From Gynuella sp050296195 (GTDB lineage Bacteria; Pseudomonadota; Gammaproteobacteria; Pseudomonadales; Natronospirillaceae), in NCBI RefSeq assembly GCF_050296195.1, contig NZ_JBNKRB010000019.1: a DNA stretch of 64,000 nucleotides. One strand, written 5' to 3'. The number at the start of each line of letters is the position of its first letter. Position 1 is the stretch's first letter. Positions 8,743 through 17,068 of the stretch are shown one piece after another. A program made the position numbers and the translations under genes. The notes under the pieces were generated by a model that was not told the origin of the DNA, did no database searches, and saw only the letters and a program-made list of their open reading frames with translations.

Positions 8743-9809
8743 AACATCAAGCGCTCGGTTTTACTGATCATCTGCTCAATCGAAAAACTGTCTGCTATCC
8801 ACTGACGCAACTGTTCAGGATCAAAGTGCACCTGACCACTGATAATTGCTTGTACAGCGTCAGCCATTGCCGCGGTGTCATCTATATCCACCAACACCCC
8901 GTAGCGACCATTCGCCAATAACTCCTCACTGCCCGAGACACGGGTCGATACCACCGGCTTTCCGAAGCTCATGGCTTCATTCAAAACATTGGCCATCCCT
9001 TCAAAGCGTGAGCACAGTAAAAACACATCAATACCACTGTAAAACGGGCGGGTATCCTGTAAATACCCAACGTAGTGCACTCGATGCGCGATCGGGGAGT
9101 CGGCAATGATTGCTTTAATTTTCTGCTCATACTGACCTCCTCCAGCATGAACCACATGAACATGCTCCGGCAGTCTCGCAAGAATGTCCGGCAATAGCTG
9201 AAATCCTTTTTGCATTGAAAAGCGACCCGCGCATCCAATCAATACTGTTTCTTCAGGCAGCCCAAACTGTTTTCGATAATCCACCACGGGCTCAGTTTTG
9301 GCCGGCAAATCAAAGCCGTTGTAAATCAAATGGACGTTTCGTTCAGAAAACAATGGCGAGTCTGAGATCAGCGCCTGTTTTAAAGATCCGCTGTTGACCA
9401 GTACTTCAGCTCTAAAACGCCGAAATACTGAACGATACTTGATGTTGTTTTTAACGTTTCTCAACACCCCAAGATACAACACGATGTTGGGAACAGAACA
9501 CAGCCATGCCGAAAAAGATACCAGCCACCAGTCTTTCTTGGAGGCAGCGAACACAGCATGGGGGCGTACTCTTCTCAGCAACCGCACATAATGCCAAACC
9601 ACCAGAGGGTTCAGGTCTCCACCTCGAAAAGGAACACTGACAACCTCTATTTCCGGATAAGGCTGGAATCGCTCTGCAAACATTCCCTGTAACAGCACGA
9701 CGGTGACCCGATAACCTCTCTGACTCAACATCCGCGCCCGTAGCAAAACGTTTTTCTCAATCCCGCCCCAAACATCAGAAGGGGCAAAAAATACACACCG
9801 TTTACTCAT
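8715..9809 (-). CDS. Glycosyltransferase family 4 protein
   Basis: The 364-residue cytoplasmic protein has the GT-B fold of GT4 enzymes. There is an N-terminal lobe starting CVFFAPSDVWGGIEKN, a hinge at GCAGRFSMQKGFQLLP, and the C-terminal donor-site motif EGMANVLNE (the EX7E pattern), then FGKPVVSTRVSGSEELL. GT4 enzymes add a sugar from a nucleotide donor to a surface polysaccharide or lipid. It overlaps the convergent binding-protein gene by 28 bases. No other polysaccharide gene is adjacent, so the acceptor is unknown. Confidence 0.85.
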   Translation of the reverse strand: MSKRCVFFAPSDVWGGIEKNVLLRARMLSQRGYRVTVVLLQGMFAERFQPYPEIEVVSVPFRGGDLNPLVVWHYVRLLRRVRPHAVFAASKKDWWLVSFSAWLCSVPNIVLYLGVLRNVKNNIKYRSVFRRFRAEVLVNSGSLKQALISDSPLFSERNVHLIYNGFDLPAKTEPVVDYRKQFGLPEETVLIGCAGRFSMQKGFQLLPDILARLPEHVHVVHAGGGQYEQKIKAIIADSPIAHRVHYVGYLQDTRPFYSGIDVFLLCSRFEGMANVLNEAMSFGKPVVSTRVSGSEELLANGRYGVLVDIDDTAAMADAVQAIISGQVHFDPEQLRQWIADSFSIEQMISKTERLMFQSDRCSSS

Positions 9810-9835
9810 TCAGTTTTCCATTTCACCGTGATTAT

Positions 9836-10231
9836 TTATTGACCTGCCAGCAAGGCACTGGTCAGAGAACAGGTATGCTCATCGTGTCGACCATCGCACA
9901 ATTGCAACAGCTCATGCAGTTCATCGCGGATAAAAACCAGGTTTGCAATTTTATCTTCGATGTTCGCCACCTGTTGTTCAAATAGTGTTCGCTTTTCCTG
10001 ACATAGAGGTTGCTGACGCTGAAGGGTGTCAATCATTTGTTTGACTGTCGATTGTGGAATCCCCAACTCCTTACATCGAATAATAAACTGTAATTCCGCG
10101 ACATGTTTCTGCTGATAGACCCGGTAACCTGATTCACTCCTGGGCACTGGTGACAACATCTTCTGACTCTCGTAATAACGAATTGTATTTGCCGACAGGC
10201 CAAATTGTTTTTGAAGCTGACTAATACGCAC
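9836..10231 (-). CDS. MerR-family metal-responsive regulator (ZntR/CadR-like)
   Basis: The 131-residue protein has the MerR winged helix (LSANTIRYYE, then GYRVYQQKHVAEL) and a long dimerisation helix. Cysteines lie where ZntR binds zinc: PLCQEK matches the ZntR Cys79 region, and LCDGRHDEHTCS matches the C-terminal loop. The second of the adjacent ZntR cysteines is an Asp here, so metal choice may differ (Zn, Cd, Pb or Co). The start is GTG at 10231, with GGAGAG upstream lying inside the operator, so autoregulation by the bound regulator is likely. It is divergent from a cation diffusion facilitator, its probable target. Confidence 0.85.
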   Translation of the reverse strand: MRISQLQKQFGLSANTIRYYESQKMLSPVPRSESGYRVYQQKHVAELQFIIRCKELGIPQSTVKQMIDTLQRQQPLCQEKRTLFEQQVANIEDKIANLVFIRDELHELLQLCDGRHDEHTCSLTSALLAGQ

Positions 10232-10232
10232 C

Positions 10233-10263
10233 TTGACTCTCCATTAACTGTAGAGTTTATAAC
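10233..10263 (+). promoter_or_regulatory. MerR-type promoter/operator of the CDF efflux gene
   Basis: The -35 TTGACT (10233-10238) and -10 TATAAC (10258-10263) are separated by 19 bp, the overlong spacing characteristic of MerR-activated promoters. The spacer holds the dyad ACTCT-N11-AGAGT, which is close to the known ZntR box. The transcript would lead to the efflux gene with ATG at 10295. Confidence 0.8.
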
Positions 10264-10294
10264 AGCCACTGTACCAGACCTGGAGATATTTCGC

Positions 10295-11209
10295 ATGAGC
10301 CATAGTCATCACGACCATCATCATCATCACGATAGCAGTCAGTCTATGGGATTGGCATTCCTGCTGAATACGGTATTTATGGTCATTGAGTTTATTGGTG
10401 GGCTGTTAACTGGTTCCACGGCGATCCTATCCGATGCCATTCACGACCTTGGTGACAGTATTGCTCTGGCGTCTGCCTGGTTAATGGAGAAAAAATCCCT
10501 GAAACCGGCAGATTCCCGTTATACCTTTGGTTATCGCCGATTAAGCAGTCTGAGTGCCTTACTTAACGCGACAATACTTGTGGCCGGTAGCCTCTGGGTC
10601 ATTGGTCTCAGTATCAGTCGTTTCTGGCAACCAACAGAATTACATGTAGAAGGTATGTTGGGCCTGGCGATACTGGGTACGGCGGTTAACGGCTTTGCAG
10701 CCATCCGCATTATCCGGAAATCCAACAACCTGAACCAAAACGTGATGCGTTGGCATTTACTGGAAGATGCACTGGGATGGCTGGCAGTTCTAATTGGAGC
10801 CATTATTATCCGTCTGACTGGCTGGACCTGGATAGATCCATTACTGGCCATCCTGGTTGCCATCATCGTGGGTTCTGCTGCATTCCGATCACTGCAAAAG
10901 GCCTATGCGATTATTAGTCAGCAATCACCTGAACCCGAGCTATATCATACGATCAAAGCCAGGGTGGAGGCACTTAAGGCCGTGGACTCGGCACATCATC
11001 TGAGATTATGGACTCAGGATGGAGAGAGCCATGTCTTGAGCCTGCATGTCGTGACGCATGAAGAAATCACGTCCACTCAGTATCAGGCACTCAAGCAGGA
11101 GCTAAAAGATGTGCTCGCTGAATTTCACATAGATCACTCCACTGTCGAAATTGAATATCCGCAAGAAAGGTGTCGGCTGGACAAAGTCGAAGGAACTGCC
11201 GAAAAATAA
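10295..11209 (+). CDS. Cation diffusion facilitator (CDF) metal efflux transporter
   Basis: From ATG 10295 (GGAG at 10282-10285) the protein has 304 residues. A His/Asp-rich N-terminus (SHSHHDHHHHHDSSQ) probably binds metal. Six membrane helices follow, with the CDF motif DAIHDLGDS in helix 2 and HLLEDALGW in helix 5, which supply the transport-site Asp and His residues. A cytoplasmic ferredoxin-like C-terminal domain is at about 205-295 (HHLRLWTQDGESHVLSLHVV). CDF proteins export Zn2+, Cd2+, Co2+ or Fe2+ by proton exchange. The divergent MerR gene and the operator between them indicate metal-induced expression. The longer frame starting at 10205 would run through the promoter and is rejected. 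Confidence 0.9.
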   Translation: MSHSHHDHHHHHDSSQSMGLAFLLNTVFMVIEFIGGLLTGSTAILSDAIHDLGDSIALASAWLMEKKSLKPADSRYTFGYRRLSSLSALLNATILVAGSLWVIGLSISRFWQPTELHVEGMLGLAILGTAVNGFAAIRIIRKSNNLNQNVMRWHLLEDALGWLAVLIGAIIIRLTGWTWIDPLLAILVAIIVGSAAFRSLQKAYAIISQQSPEPELYHTIKARVEALKAVDSAHHLRLWTQDGESHVLSLHVVTHEEITSTQYQALKQELKDVLAEFHIDHSTVEIEYPQERCRLDKVEGTAEK

Positions 11210-11214
11210 CCTGT

Positions 11215-11297
11215 GTTCGCAGGACGTTGTCAGTGCCGTCCGAAGGCGGCACATTCTCTCGTCCTCATTTACGCAGATAAACTGCAGTTTTGCGAAC
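11215..11297. repeat. Intergenic repeat element, copy 1
   Basis: It shares GCAGGACGTTGTCAG and, further on, TCCTCATTTACGC with a second intergenic copy at 15199-15269. This copy is bounded by GTTCGCA and its inverse TGCGAAC and holds an internal hairpin, GTGCCG/CGGCAC, at 11233-11252. It looks like a member of a small dispersed, structured intergenic repeat family. Two copies are too few to define its ends. Confidence 0.5.
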
Positions 11298-11326
11298 GAG
11301 GTCCTCTAGTTCTTTTTTGGTATTCA

Positions 11327-11354
11327 TGGGCGGTGTCGTATCTATCACCGCCCA
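11327..11354 (-). terminator. Hairpin after the MATE gene
   Basis: A 9-bp stem, TGGGCGGTG / CACCGCCCA, with a 10-base loop lies 9 bases after the MATE stop on the minus strand. The following sequence is A-rich rather than T-rich, so its terminator role is uncertain. Confidence 0.45.
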
Positions 11355-11362
11355 ATCAATAG

Positions 11363-12727
11363 TCATACCGCCTCAGACTCCAGCTCTCTCAACTCCCGGT
11401 ATCCAATACGAATAAACATCCAGGACACCAGAAATGTTCCAAGACTGGCAATGGGGTAAGTGAACCATATCGCGTTGACCCCCAGCAGTGCCGGTGTCAC
11501 CAGCAGCAGCGGCAGATGTAACAAATATACTCTGAAACTCGACAGGAACAATGCCGGCTTGGCCTTGCCAATTGCCTGAAAGTAGGCCGTCCAGATACTG
11601 GCTGCCCCCATCACAAAAAAGCCCAGGAATACATACCGGGCAATAAAGACACCTTGTTTCAACAACTGCGGATCACTGGTAAACAGATGGAGAATATGTT
11701 CAGGCAAAAACACCATCAACAGCGTACAAAGAGTGGTGTATAAAGTTACCACAATAACCGCAAGGGAAGAGATTGCCCTTACCCGGTCAAATTGACGGGC
11801 ACCGTAGTTATAACTGCAGATCGTCTGATAAGAGATCACCATACCTACGAGTGGGAAAAACAAAAACATGAATATGCGGGCAACAATACCATAGGCGCTA
11901 ATGATGTAATCTGTCTCTGCCAGTCCCGAACGACTCAACGTTGCGTTCACCATGCCAATCACCACCGATACTCCGACATTGGAAAAAAAGATTGGCAAAC
12001 CCAGCAGGAAAATATTCTTACTGATTGAGTGATCCAGTTTAAACGTCGTCAGTTTAATCTTCAGGTGAGTCCGGCCGGATAAAAACAACCACAACATCAT
12101 TAATACGGTAATGGCTTGAGACAGAACAGTCGCCAAAGCAACCCCCACAACACCCCAGTGCAAAACATAAATGGCAACAGGATCAAGTATGATGTTCAAA
12201 ATAGATGACAACAAAATTGAAAACATCAGATAGTGCATTTTCCCTTCCGCCCGGGCAAGATCATTCAAGCAGCTCAACAGCATGACGATTGTGGTACCCC
12301 AGACGATGGGAACCAGATAAGCAACAGAGTACCCCCATAGCTGACTGGTCACACCGAGCAAATGTAACAATGGCGCCATGAATACCTGTATCAGCAATGT
12401 CAGCAATAACCCGCAAACCAGAGCCAGAAACAACGCATTTCCAGTTACCTCCTGGGCACCCTTTTCATCTTTGGCACCGAGCCTGCGGGTCACAATTGAA
12501 GCAGTGCCGGATCCGATCAATCCGGCAACAGCAAAAATCGCCATCTGAATCGGAAAGACGATCGATACGCCACCAATGGCCAGGGAATTAACCCCGCGTG
12601 CAATAAACAATGCATCCACCACATTATAAAGTCCGCCTACCAGCAGGCCCAAAATGATAGGCATCGAAAGCGACGCAAACAAACGGCCAATAGGAGCCGT
12701 CCCCAGTCTTGCAGAATGAGCAGACAT
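11363..12727 (-). CDS. MATE-family efflux transporter
   Basis: The 454-residue inner-membrane protein has twelve predicted helices in two similar halves. The family-typical start IGRLFASLSMPIILGLL and PLVGMVISYQTICSYNYGAR in the second half are visible. MATE proteins export cationic drugs, dyes or metabolites in exchange for Na+ or H+. Its start is only about 20 bases downstream of the DUF2239 stop on the same strand, so the two may share a transcript. The substrate cannot be told from sequence. Confidence 0.88.
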   Translation of the reverse strand: MSAHSARLGTAPIGRLFASLSMPIILGLLVGGLYNVVDALFIARGVNSLAIGGVSIVFPIQMAIFAVAGLIGSGTASIVTRRLGAKDEKGAQEVTGNALFLALVCGLLLTLLIQVFMAPLLHLLGVTSQLWGYSVAYLVPIVWGTTIVMLLSCLNDLARAEGKMHYLMFSILLSSILNIILDPVAIYVLHWGVVGVALATVLSQAITVLMMLWLFLSGRTHLKIKLTTFKLDHSISKNIFLLGLPIFFSNVGVSVVIGMVNATLSRSGLAETDYIISAYGIVARIFMFLFFPLVGMVISYQTICSYNYGARQFDRVRAISSLAVIVVTLYTTLCTLLMVFLPEHILHLFTSDPQLLKQGVFIARYVFLGFFVMGAASIWTAYFQAIGKAKPALFLSSFRVYLLHLPLLLVTPALLGVNAIWFTYPIASLGTFLVSWMFIRIGYRELRELESEAV

Positions 12728-12748
12728 ACTAGTTCCTCAAAATGGAAA

Positions 12749-13300
12749 TCAGTGGTCGTTCGATACACCGAGTTCATCAAATTTATTCAACGCGAATGTG
12801 CGAATATCTTCAGGCCAATCGCACATATTTTGTTCAAACTCCTGACGATTATTTCGATACAGTGCTCGAATGACTTCCTCAAAAGCGGGAAAGTCACCCG
12901 CCGTCAGAGACAGAAAACGATATAGCCTCTCCTGACGCTCTTTCATCTGTTGTTCCGGCGGGGCCTGTTTGATAGCAGCTTCCACCAGTTTTCGCAGCGT
13001 GACAGATGCGCCCCCTGACTGTCGGGCCAACCATTCCCAGTGCCTTGGCAGCAGCGTAACTTCTTTGGGCTCAACACCTAGTTTTGGCCTGCCTCTTTGC
13101 GTGGTCTTTGACAGATTAAGCCTGTTGAGAACGTCTATTGCCTCACCTCTCCAGTCAAGCTCTTTACGCTGACAACTTTCAGTCTCCAGCAATAACGGCT
13201 CAATTAGCGGATTATGTTGCTTGACCGCTTCGACGACAGTTTCTAACGAACCTTGGGCAATCAGTCGATTTTGATAAAAAGCAGAGTAATGTGTCTTCAT
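12749..13300 (-). CDS. DUF2239 family protein
   Basis: The protein matches the DUF2239 family. It has a short N-terminal domain (YSAFYQNRLIAQGSLETVV), then RGRPKLGVEPKEVTLLPRHW and GGASVTLRKLVEAA, the most conserved part of the family. The function is unknown. The family commonly has a CopG/RHH-like feel in the GRPKLG region, but no DNA binding is shown. I start at ATG 13300, preceded by AAAGGTG at good spacing, giving 183 residues; an in-frame GTG at 13309 would overlap that site. Two identical palindromic boxes upstream (13332-13377) suggest specific control, possibly shared with the MATE gene downstream. Confidence 0.8.
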   Translation of the reverse strand: MKTHYSAFYQNRLIAQGSLETVVEAVKQHNPLIEPLLLETESCQRKELDWRGEAIDVLNRLNLSKTTQRGRPKLGVEPKEVTLLPRHWEWLARQSGGASVTLRKLVEAAIKQAPPEQQMKERQERLYRFLSLTAGDFPAFEEVIRALYRNNRQEFEQNMCDWPEDIRTFALNKFDELGVSNDH

Positions 13301-13331
13301 GACAGTCACCTTTATTTGTAGGTGCAGAGAT

Positions 13332-13377
13332 TATTACCCGGATAAAAATATTAAGCAATATTACCCGGATAAAAATA
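13332..13377 (-). promoter_or_regulatory. Tandem operator-like repeats upstream of DUF2239
   Basis: The 19-mer TATTACCCGGATAAAAATA occurs exactly twice, at 13332-13350 and 13359-13377, 27 bases apart. Each copy contains the near-palindrome TTACCCGGATAA. Two identical spaced boxes 32 bases before the start codon are typical of cooperative repressor binding. The regulator is not recognised. Confidence 0.6.
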
Positions 13378-13530
13378 ATGATCAGACCGATCAGAGGAAA
13401 TTAAATCTTTTGCATCATTTCACATAAATATAAAAATAATTTTCTATTTTTAATAAAAATAAGATAATTATTTTTTAACTTAGCGCCAATACAAGCATCA
13501 AAATAGCAAATTAATACTCCGAAAAAACCC

Positions 13531-14007
13531 TCATAATAGCCCATAGTAATTCAGTGGAATGGTCGTTGTGGCTTTCATTTCCTCCATAGAAAACATGGAA
13601 GAAACCTCCTGAAAACTGACCTCAGCAATGAGTTGCTTATAGACCTTGTCATAAGCGGCGATGTCAGGCAGCACCAGGTGAAGCAGATAGTCAACACTAC
13701 CACTGAGACGATACATGCTGAGAATCTCTGGAATCTGCTGAACGGTATTGCGAAATTTTTCCAGCCATTCAATGGAATGATCGTGGGTCTTTATAGCAAC
13801 AAATACAGTAACCCCAACATTCAGTTTGTTGTGATCCAATAGCGCTACCCGGTTGCGAATATATCCCTCCCGCTCCAGGCGCTGAATCCGGCGCCAGCAG
13901 GGAGTGATGGACAGATTAACCTGGGGGGCAATTTCCGCGACTGGCAGAGCCGCATTTTGTTGCAATACAGACAGGATACTTAAATCAGTTTTATCGAGCT
14001 TTTCCAT
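13531..14007 (-). CDS. Lrp/AsnC-family transcriptional regulator
   Basis: The 158-residue protein has an N-terminal helix-turn-helix (LPVAEIAPQVNLSITPCWRR) and a C-terminal RAM ligand-binding fold with GSVDYLLHLVLPD, as usual for Lrp-like regulators of amino-acid metabolism. It is divergent from a PLP enzyme of the cysteine-synthase fold, with 70 bp between them. It is therefore probably the regulator of that enzyme, responding to an amino acid such as cysteine. That pairing resembles the DecR logic of E. coli, but this is inference. Confidence 0.88.
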   Translation of the reverse strand: MEKLDKTDLSILSVLQQNAALPVAEIAPQVNLSITPCWRRIQRLEREGYIRNRVALLDHNKLNVGVTVFVAIKTHDHSIEWLEKFRNTVQQIPEILSMYRLSGSVDYLLHLVLPDIAAYDKVYKQLIAEVSFQEVSSMFSMEEMKATTTIPLNYYGLL

Positions 14008-14077
14008 AATTTCGCAAAAATATTTTGAAATGAAAGCGAACTATAAACTTTTTTTGCAAATGAGGTAGTGCCAGAAC

Positions 14078-15160
14078 ATGACGTTTATACATCCTTCCAC
14101 GGAGTCCCGTCAGCAACGCCAATGGGTGCTCAACGCCATCGCCATGCTGGAACAGGAGGAGCAAAATACACCGGCGACACCGCTGCGGAAACTATCTCTG
14201 CCATCCCTACCCGGAATTACCCTGTATTTGAAAGATGAATCAACCCTACCCAGCGGTAGTCTCAAACACCGACTGGCACGTTCTTTATTACTTTACGGTC
14301 TGTGCAATGGTTATATTCATTCAGATACGCCGTTGGTGGAAGCTTCATCCGGATCTACAGCAGTCTCCATCGCTTATTTTGCCCGTCAGCTACAACTGCC
14401 GTTCACTGCGGTCATAACTCATTCGACCTCGGCAGCCAAGATTCAGGCCATCCAGGATTTTGGCGGTCATTGTCATATGGTGGAACATGCCCACCAAGTG
14501 TACGAAGTAGCACAACAAATAGCGGATCAGCAGAACGGTTATTATCTCGATCAATTCACCAATGCAGAACGAGCCACCAACTGGCGGGCTAACAACCTGC
14601 CTGAAGAGATTTTCCAGCAGCTGAATGACCTTGGTGAGGCACATCCTGATTATCTGGTCATGAGCGCCGGAACCGGCGGAACTGCGACGACAATGGGACG
14701 TCATTTACGTTATCACGGCATGACGACGCAGCTGTGTGTCGCTGACCCGGAAAACTCGGTTTTTTACGACAGTTACGTCAGTGGAAATCGTACATTAACG
14801 GCACTGTATAGCTCTCGAATAGAAGGCATTGGCCGGCCAAAGGTAGAGCCTTCTTTTATTGCGGCTGTCATTGACCGCATGATCAAGGTTGCGGACGTCA
14901 ATTCTATCGGTGCCATGAACACCTTGTCAGACCTGCTGGACTTCAAAGTCGGTGCCTCCACCGGTACCAATTTTTATGCCTGCCTATTACTGGCCAGAGA
15001 AATGTTGGACGCAGGACAATCCGGTATAATCGTCAGCATCATTTGCGATCATGGTAACCGGTATCTTGACAGCTACTACGACGAAAGCTGGGTTTCAGAA
15101 CATTTTCCGGAAGCCGGAGCAGCTTATCAGTTACTGAAATCCGGGCTGATGAACGGATAG
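14078..15160 (+). CDS. PLP-dependent enzyme of the cysteine synthase/desulfhydrase fold
   Basis: This 360-residue fold-type II PLP enzyme carries the probable Schiff-base lysine in LPSGSLKHRLARSL (about residue 64). The phosphate-contacting EASSGSTAVSIAYFA replaces the TSGNTG of CysK, and MSAGTGGTATTMGRHL holds the cofactor. DYLVMSAG and IICDHGNRYLDSYY are further family signatures. The reaction is probably cysteine synthesis or breakdown, but the active-site loop differs from CysK. It is not redundant in sequence with the true cysK at 25234-26148. It is divergent from, and probably regulated by, the Lrp-type gene. Confidence 0.8.
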   Translation: MTFIHPSTESRQQRQWVLNAIAMLEQEEQNTPATPLRKLSLPSLPGITLYLKDESTLPSGSLKHRLARSLLLYGLCNGYIHSDTPLVEASSGSTAVSIAYFARQLQLPFTAVITHSTSAAKIQAIQDFGGHCHMVEHAHQVYEVAQQIADQQNGYYLDQFTNAERATNWRANNLPEEIFQQLNDLGEAHPDYLVMSAGTGGTATTMGRHLRYHGMTTQLCVADPENSVFYDSYVSGNRTLTALYSSRIEGIGRPKVEPSFIAAVIDRMIKVADVNSIGAMNTLSDLLDFKVGASTGTNFYACLLLAREMLDAGQSGIIVSIICDHGNRYLDSYYDESWVSEHFPEAGAAYQLLKSGLMNG

Positions 15161-15198
15161 TGATTTTTAGGGAACCATCTGAAAAATGGCCTATTTTC

Positions 15199-15269
15199 GC
15201 GCAGGACGTTGTCAGCCCCGTCTCACATCCTCATTTACGCCACCATTGCCTGCGAGCTGCGCCTCGCAG
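15199..15269. repeat. Intergenic repeat element, copy 2
   Basis: It contains GCAGGACGTTGTCAG (15201-15215) and TCCTCATTTACGC (15228-15240), shared with copy 1 at 11215-11297. A 7-bp hairpin, CTGCGAG/CTCGCAG, lies at 15250-15269. The inner hairpin of copy 1 is missing. It sits in the 265-bp gap between the PLP enzyme and the dioxygenase; I see no gene there. Confidence 0.5.
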
Positions 15270-15424
15270 TGAACATCTCGAGGTGCTTTCTTAATATAGG
15301 TGTTATTCAAGACACTACACTGGCCGTTATCGGATTTGAATAAGACGTTGTAATACTCTGAATATCCGTGCAGACCGAATCGCATTACACTGCTTCGCAA
15401 TTACAGCAGTAATGGAGAACAGCC

Positions 15425-16219
15425 ATGTCACGGTTACCTACCTACTTTATCTCCCACGGCGGCGGACCTTGGCCCTGGGTTCCTGAAATGCGACAGACGA
15501 TGCCCCTACTGGAGCAATCACTGGTCGATATTCCAAAACAGTTACCGGAAAAACCCAAAGCGATTCTGGTCATTTCGGGTCACTGGGAAGCCCCAGCATT
15601 CAGCGTTATGAGCAATGCTCAGCCACCAATGATTTACGATTACTACGGGTTTCCGGATTACACCTATCAGATCCAATATCAGGCACCTGGAGCCCCAGCA
15701 TTTGCTAACCGGGTTCATCAACAGCTTAAAGATGCGGGTATAAATGCGGTTATGGATGCTAGTCAGGGCTTTGATCATGGGACCTTCGCCCCCTTGTACA
15801 TCATGTACCCAAAAGCAGATATGCCCATATTTCAATTATCCCTGAAATCAGGTTACAACGTGGAAGAGCATCTGGCAGTCGGCCGCGCATTACAGGGGCT
15901 ACGCGATGAAGGGTTGCTGATCATTGGCAGCGGCCTGAGCTACCATAATCTTCGCCTGCGAGGGCCTGCAGCGCGCGGTCCTTCAAGCCAGTTCGACGAT
16001 TGGCTGCGGGAAACACTGGAGCTGAGCGGCGAGGCCAGGTCTGATCGTCTGCGGCACTGGTCAGAGGCACCTTCGGCACGCATCAGCCACCCCCGCGAAG
16101 ATCACTTGGTTCCACTGATGGTTGCTGTCGGTGCTGCAGAACAGGACGCAGTCACCCGAGTCTACTTTGACCAAAATGCCTTGGGCGGGGCCGTAGCCTC
16201 CAGTTATCGATTTGGTTAA
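15425..16219 (+). CDS. ygiD: Class III extradiol dioxygenase (4,5-DOPA dioxygenase, YgiD-like)
   Basis: The 264-residue protein matches the YgiD/DODA family of LigB-like zinc or iron dioxygenases. His11 in FISHGGGPWPW, ISGHWE (about residue 58), GFDHGTFAPLYIMYP and GSGLSYHNL supply the metal and catalytic histidines. Enzymes of this family cleave the ring of catechols such as DOPA. A GGAG Shine-Dalgarno site lies before the ATG. It is transcribed alone, and the physiological substrate in bacteria is not settled. Confidence 0.88.
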   Translation: MSRLPTYFISHGGGPWPWVPEMRQTMPLLEQSLVDIPKQLPEKPKAILVISGHWEAPAFSVMSNAQPPMIYDYYGFPDYTYQIQYQAPGAPAFANRVHQQLKDAGINAVMDASQGFDHGTFAPLYIMYPKADMPIFQLSLKSGYNVEEHLAVGRALQGLRDEGLLIIGSGLSYHNLRLRGPAARGPSSQFDDWLRETLELSGEARSDRLRHWSEAPSARISHPREDHLVPLMVAVGAAEQDAVTRVYFDQNALGGAVASSYRFG

Positions 16220-16225
16220 GTTTAT

Positions 16226-16705
16226 TTACTCCACATGGGCGGTAAGCTGCAAAAAGCCGCCCAATGCGAACAGCAAAAATGAACAAGCCACGATTATGCC
16301 GACGGGATAGTACAAATTACCGGCCAGATCCAATTGGCTGTATTTGATAATCATGATCAACGCTTCCAATACCAACGCGATGCAAACCGTTCCTACAAAC
16401 CGGGTAATGGTTCGGCGGGTGTTCTGGAAAATCGTTTCCCCTTTTTTAACCGTTGAATACTCTTTGCCAACACCCACTCCCAATTCATACATGGCCAGAG
16501 AAATAACCAGTGTATTAATGGTTCTGATAATCAGCGTTACAATATCTGCGAAGTCTGTCAGTAAACCATGGACGAAATTGTAAATGGAAACCACCATGAG
16601 CGTCAGGGCAATAAGGTGAAATACCAATGAAAACATGTATGCCAGGCTGCGCTTGTAGTGAGAAAATACGGTAAGGCTTCTTCGTACATTTAAAGACAAC
16701 TTCAT
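16226..16705 (-). CDS. Small integral membrane protein, PsiE-like
   Basis: From ATG 16705 (AGGAA 8 bases upstream) the protein has 159 residues and four hydrophobic helices at about 25-50, 62-82, 105-125 and 133-152. A basic loop (KKGETIFQNTRRTITRF) lies in between. The topology and the YELGVGVGKEY region resemble PsiE-like proteins, a family of phosphate-starvation-associated membrane proteins. The match is by overall look, so I hold it loosely. It is convergent with ygiD, whose stop lies 6 bases away. Confidence 0.55.
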   Translation of the reverse strand: MKLSLNVRRSLTVFSHYKRSLAYMFSLVFHLIALTLMVVSIYNFVHGLLTDFADIVTLIIRTINTLVISLAMYELGVGVGKEYSTVKKGETIFQNTRRTITRFVGTVCIALVLEALIMIIKYSQLDLAGNLYYPVGIIVACSFLLFALGGFLQLTAHVE

Positions 16706-17068
16706 TCTTATTTCCTGTTTCATTCATATATGCATAACCTTAGAATGCACACACTGAATTTTTGCCTGCTTCTATTTCAGTCAACTAAAGCTTTGCAGAA
16801 AAACGTGCGCCAGTTAACATTTTTGTCAGTTAACACCTGCGCTGGTTAGCATCACAAAATAAATTGATAGCCGTCTATTAAGGGTTCATTTTATAAATTG
16901 AAAGAAATATTGGGAAAAGTTCATATTTCCTTAATACCGAATGCAGTATATAAATTTTTACATTATACGATGACGTATTCTAATACTATCTACAGACAGG
17001 AGTCGTAGCCTCAGGAACCTCTGAATAACGGCGGTATCATTCAGAGCATGTTCTGCCAGGAGAATTGC
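16706..17068. other. Intergenic region, promoter of the beta-helix lipoproteins
   Basis: There is no gene here. The AT-rich part at 16850-16980 is a likely promoter area. CAGTTAACA occurs twice, at 16811-16819 and 16827-16835. A hairpin with an 8-bp stem (CTCTGAAT / ATTCAGAG, 17019-17046) lies in the probable leader just before the Shine-Dalgarno site AGGAG at 17058-17062. Confidence 0.5.

Noticed and set aside
10205..10294. N-terminal extension of the CDF transporter
   Set aside because: It would run through the merR start and the MerR-type promoter; the ATG at 10295 has its own ribosome site.
13332..13377. Possible CRISPR-like repeat
   Set aside because: Only two 19-base units with an 8-base gap; it fits an operator pair, not a CRISPR array.
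16811..16835. Direct repeat CAGTTAACA
   Set aside because: Nine bases in AT-rich DNA, only two copies; too weak to call an operator.
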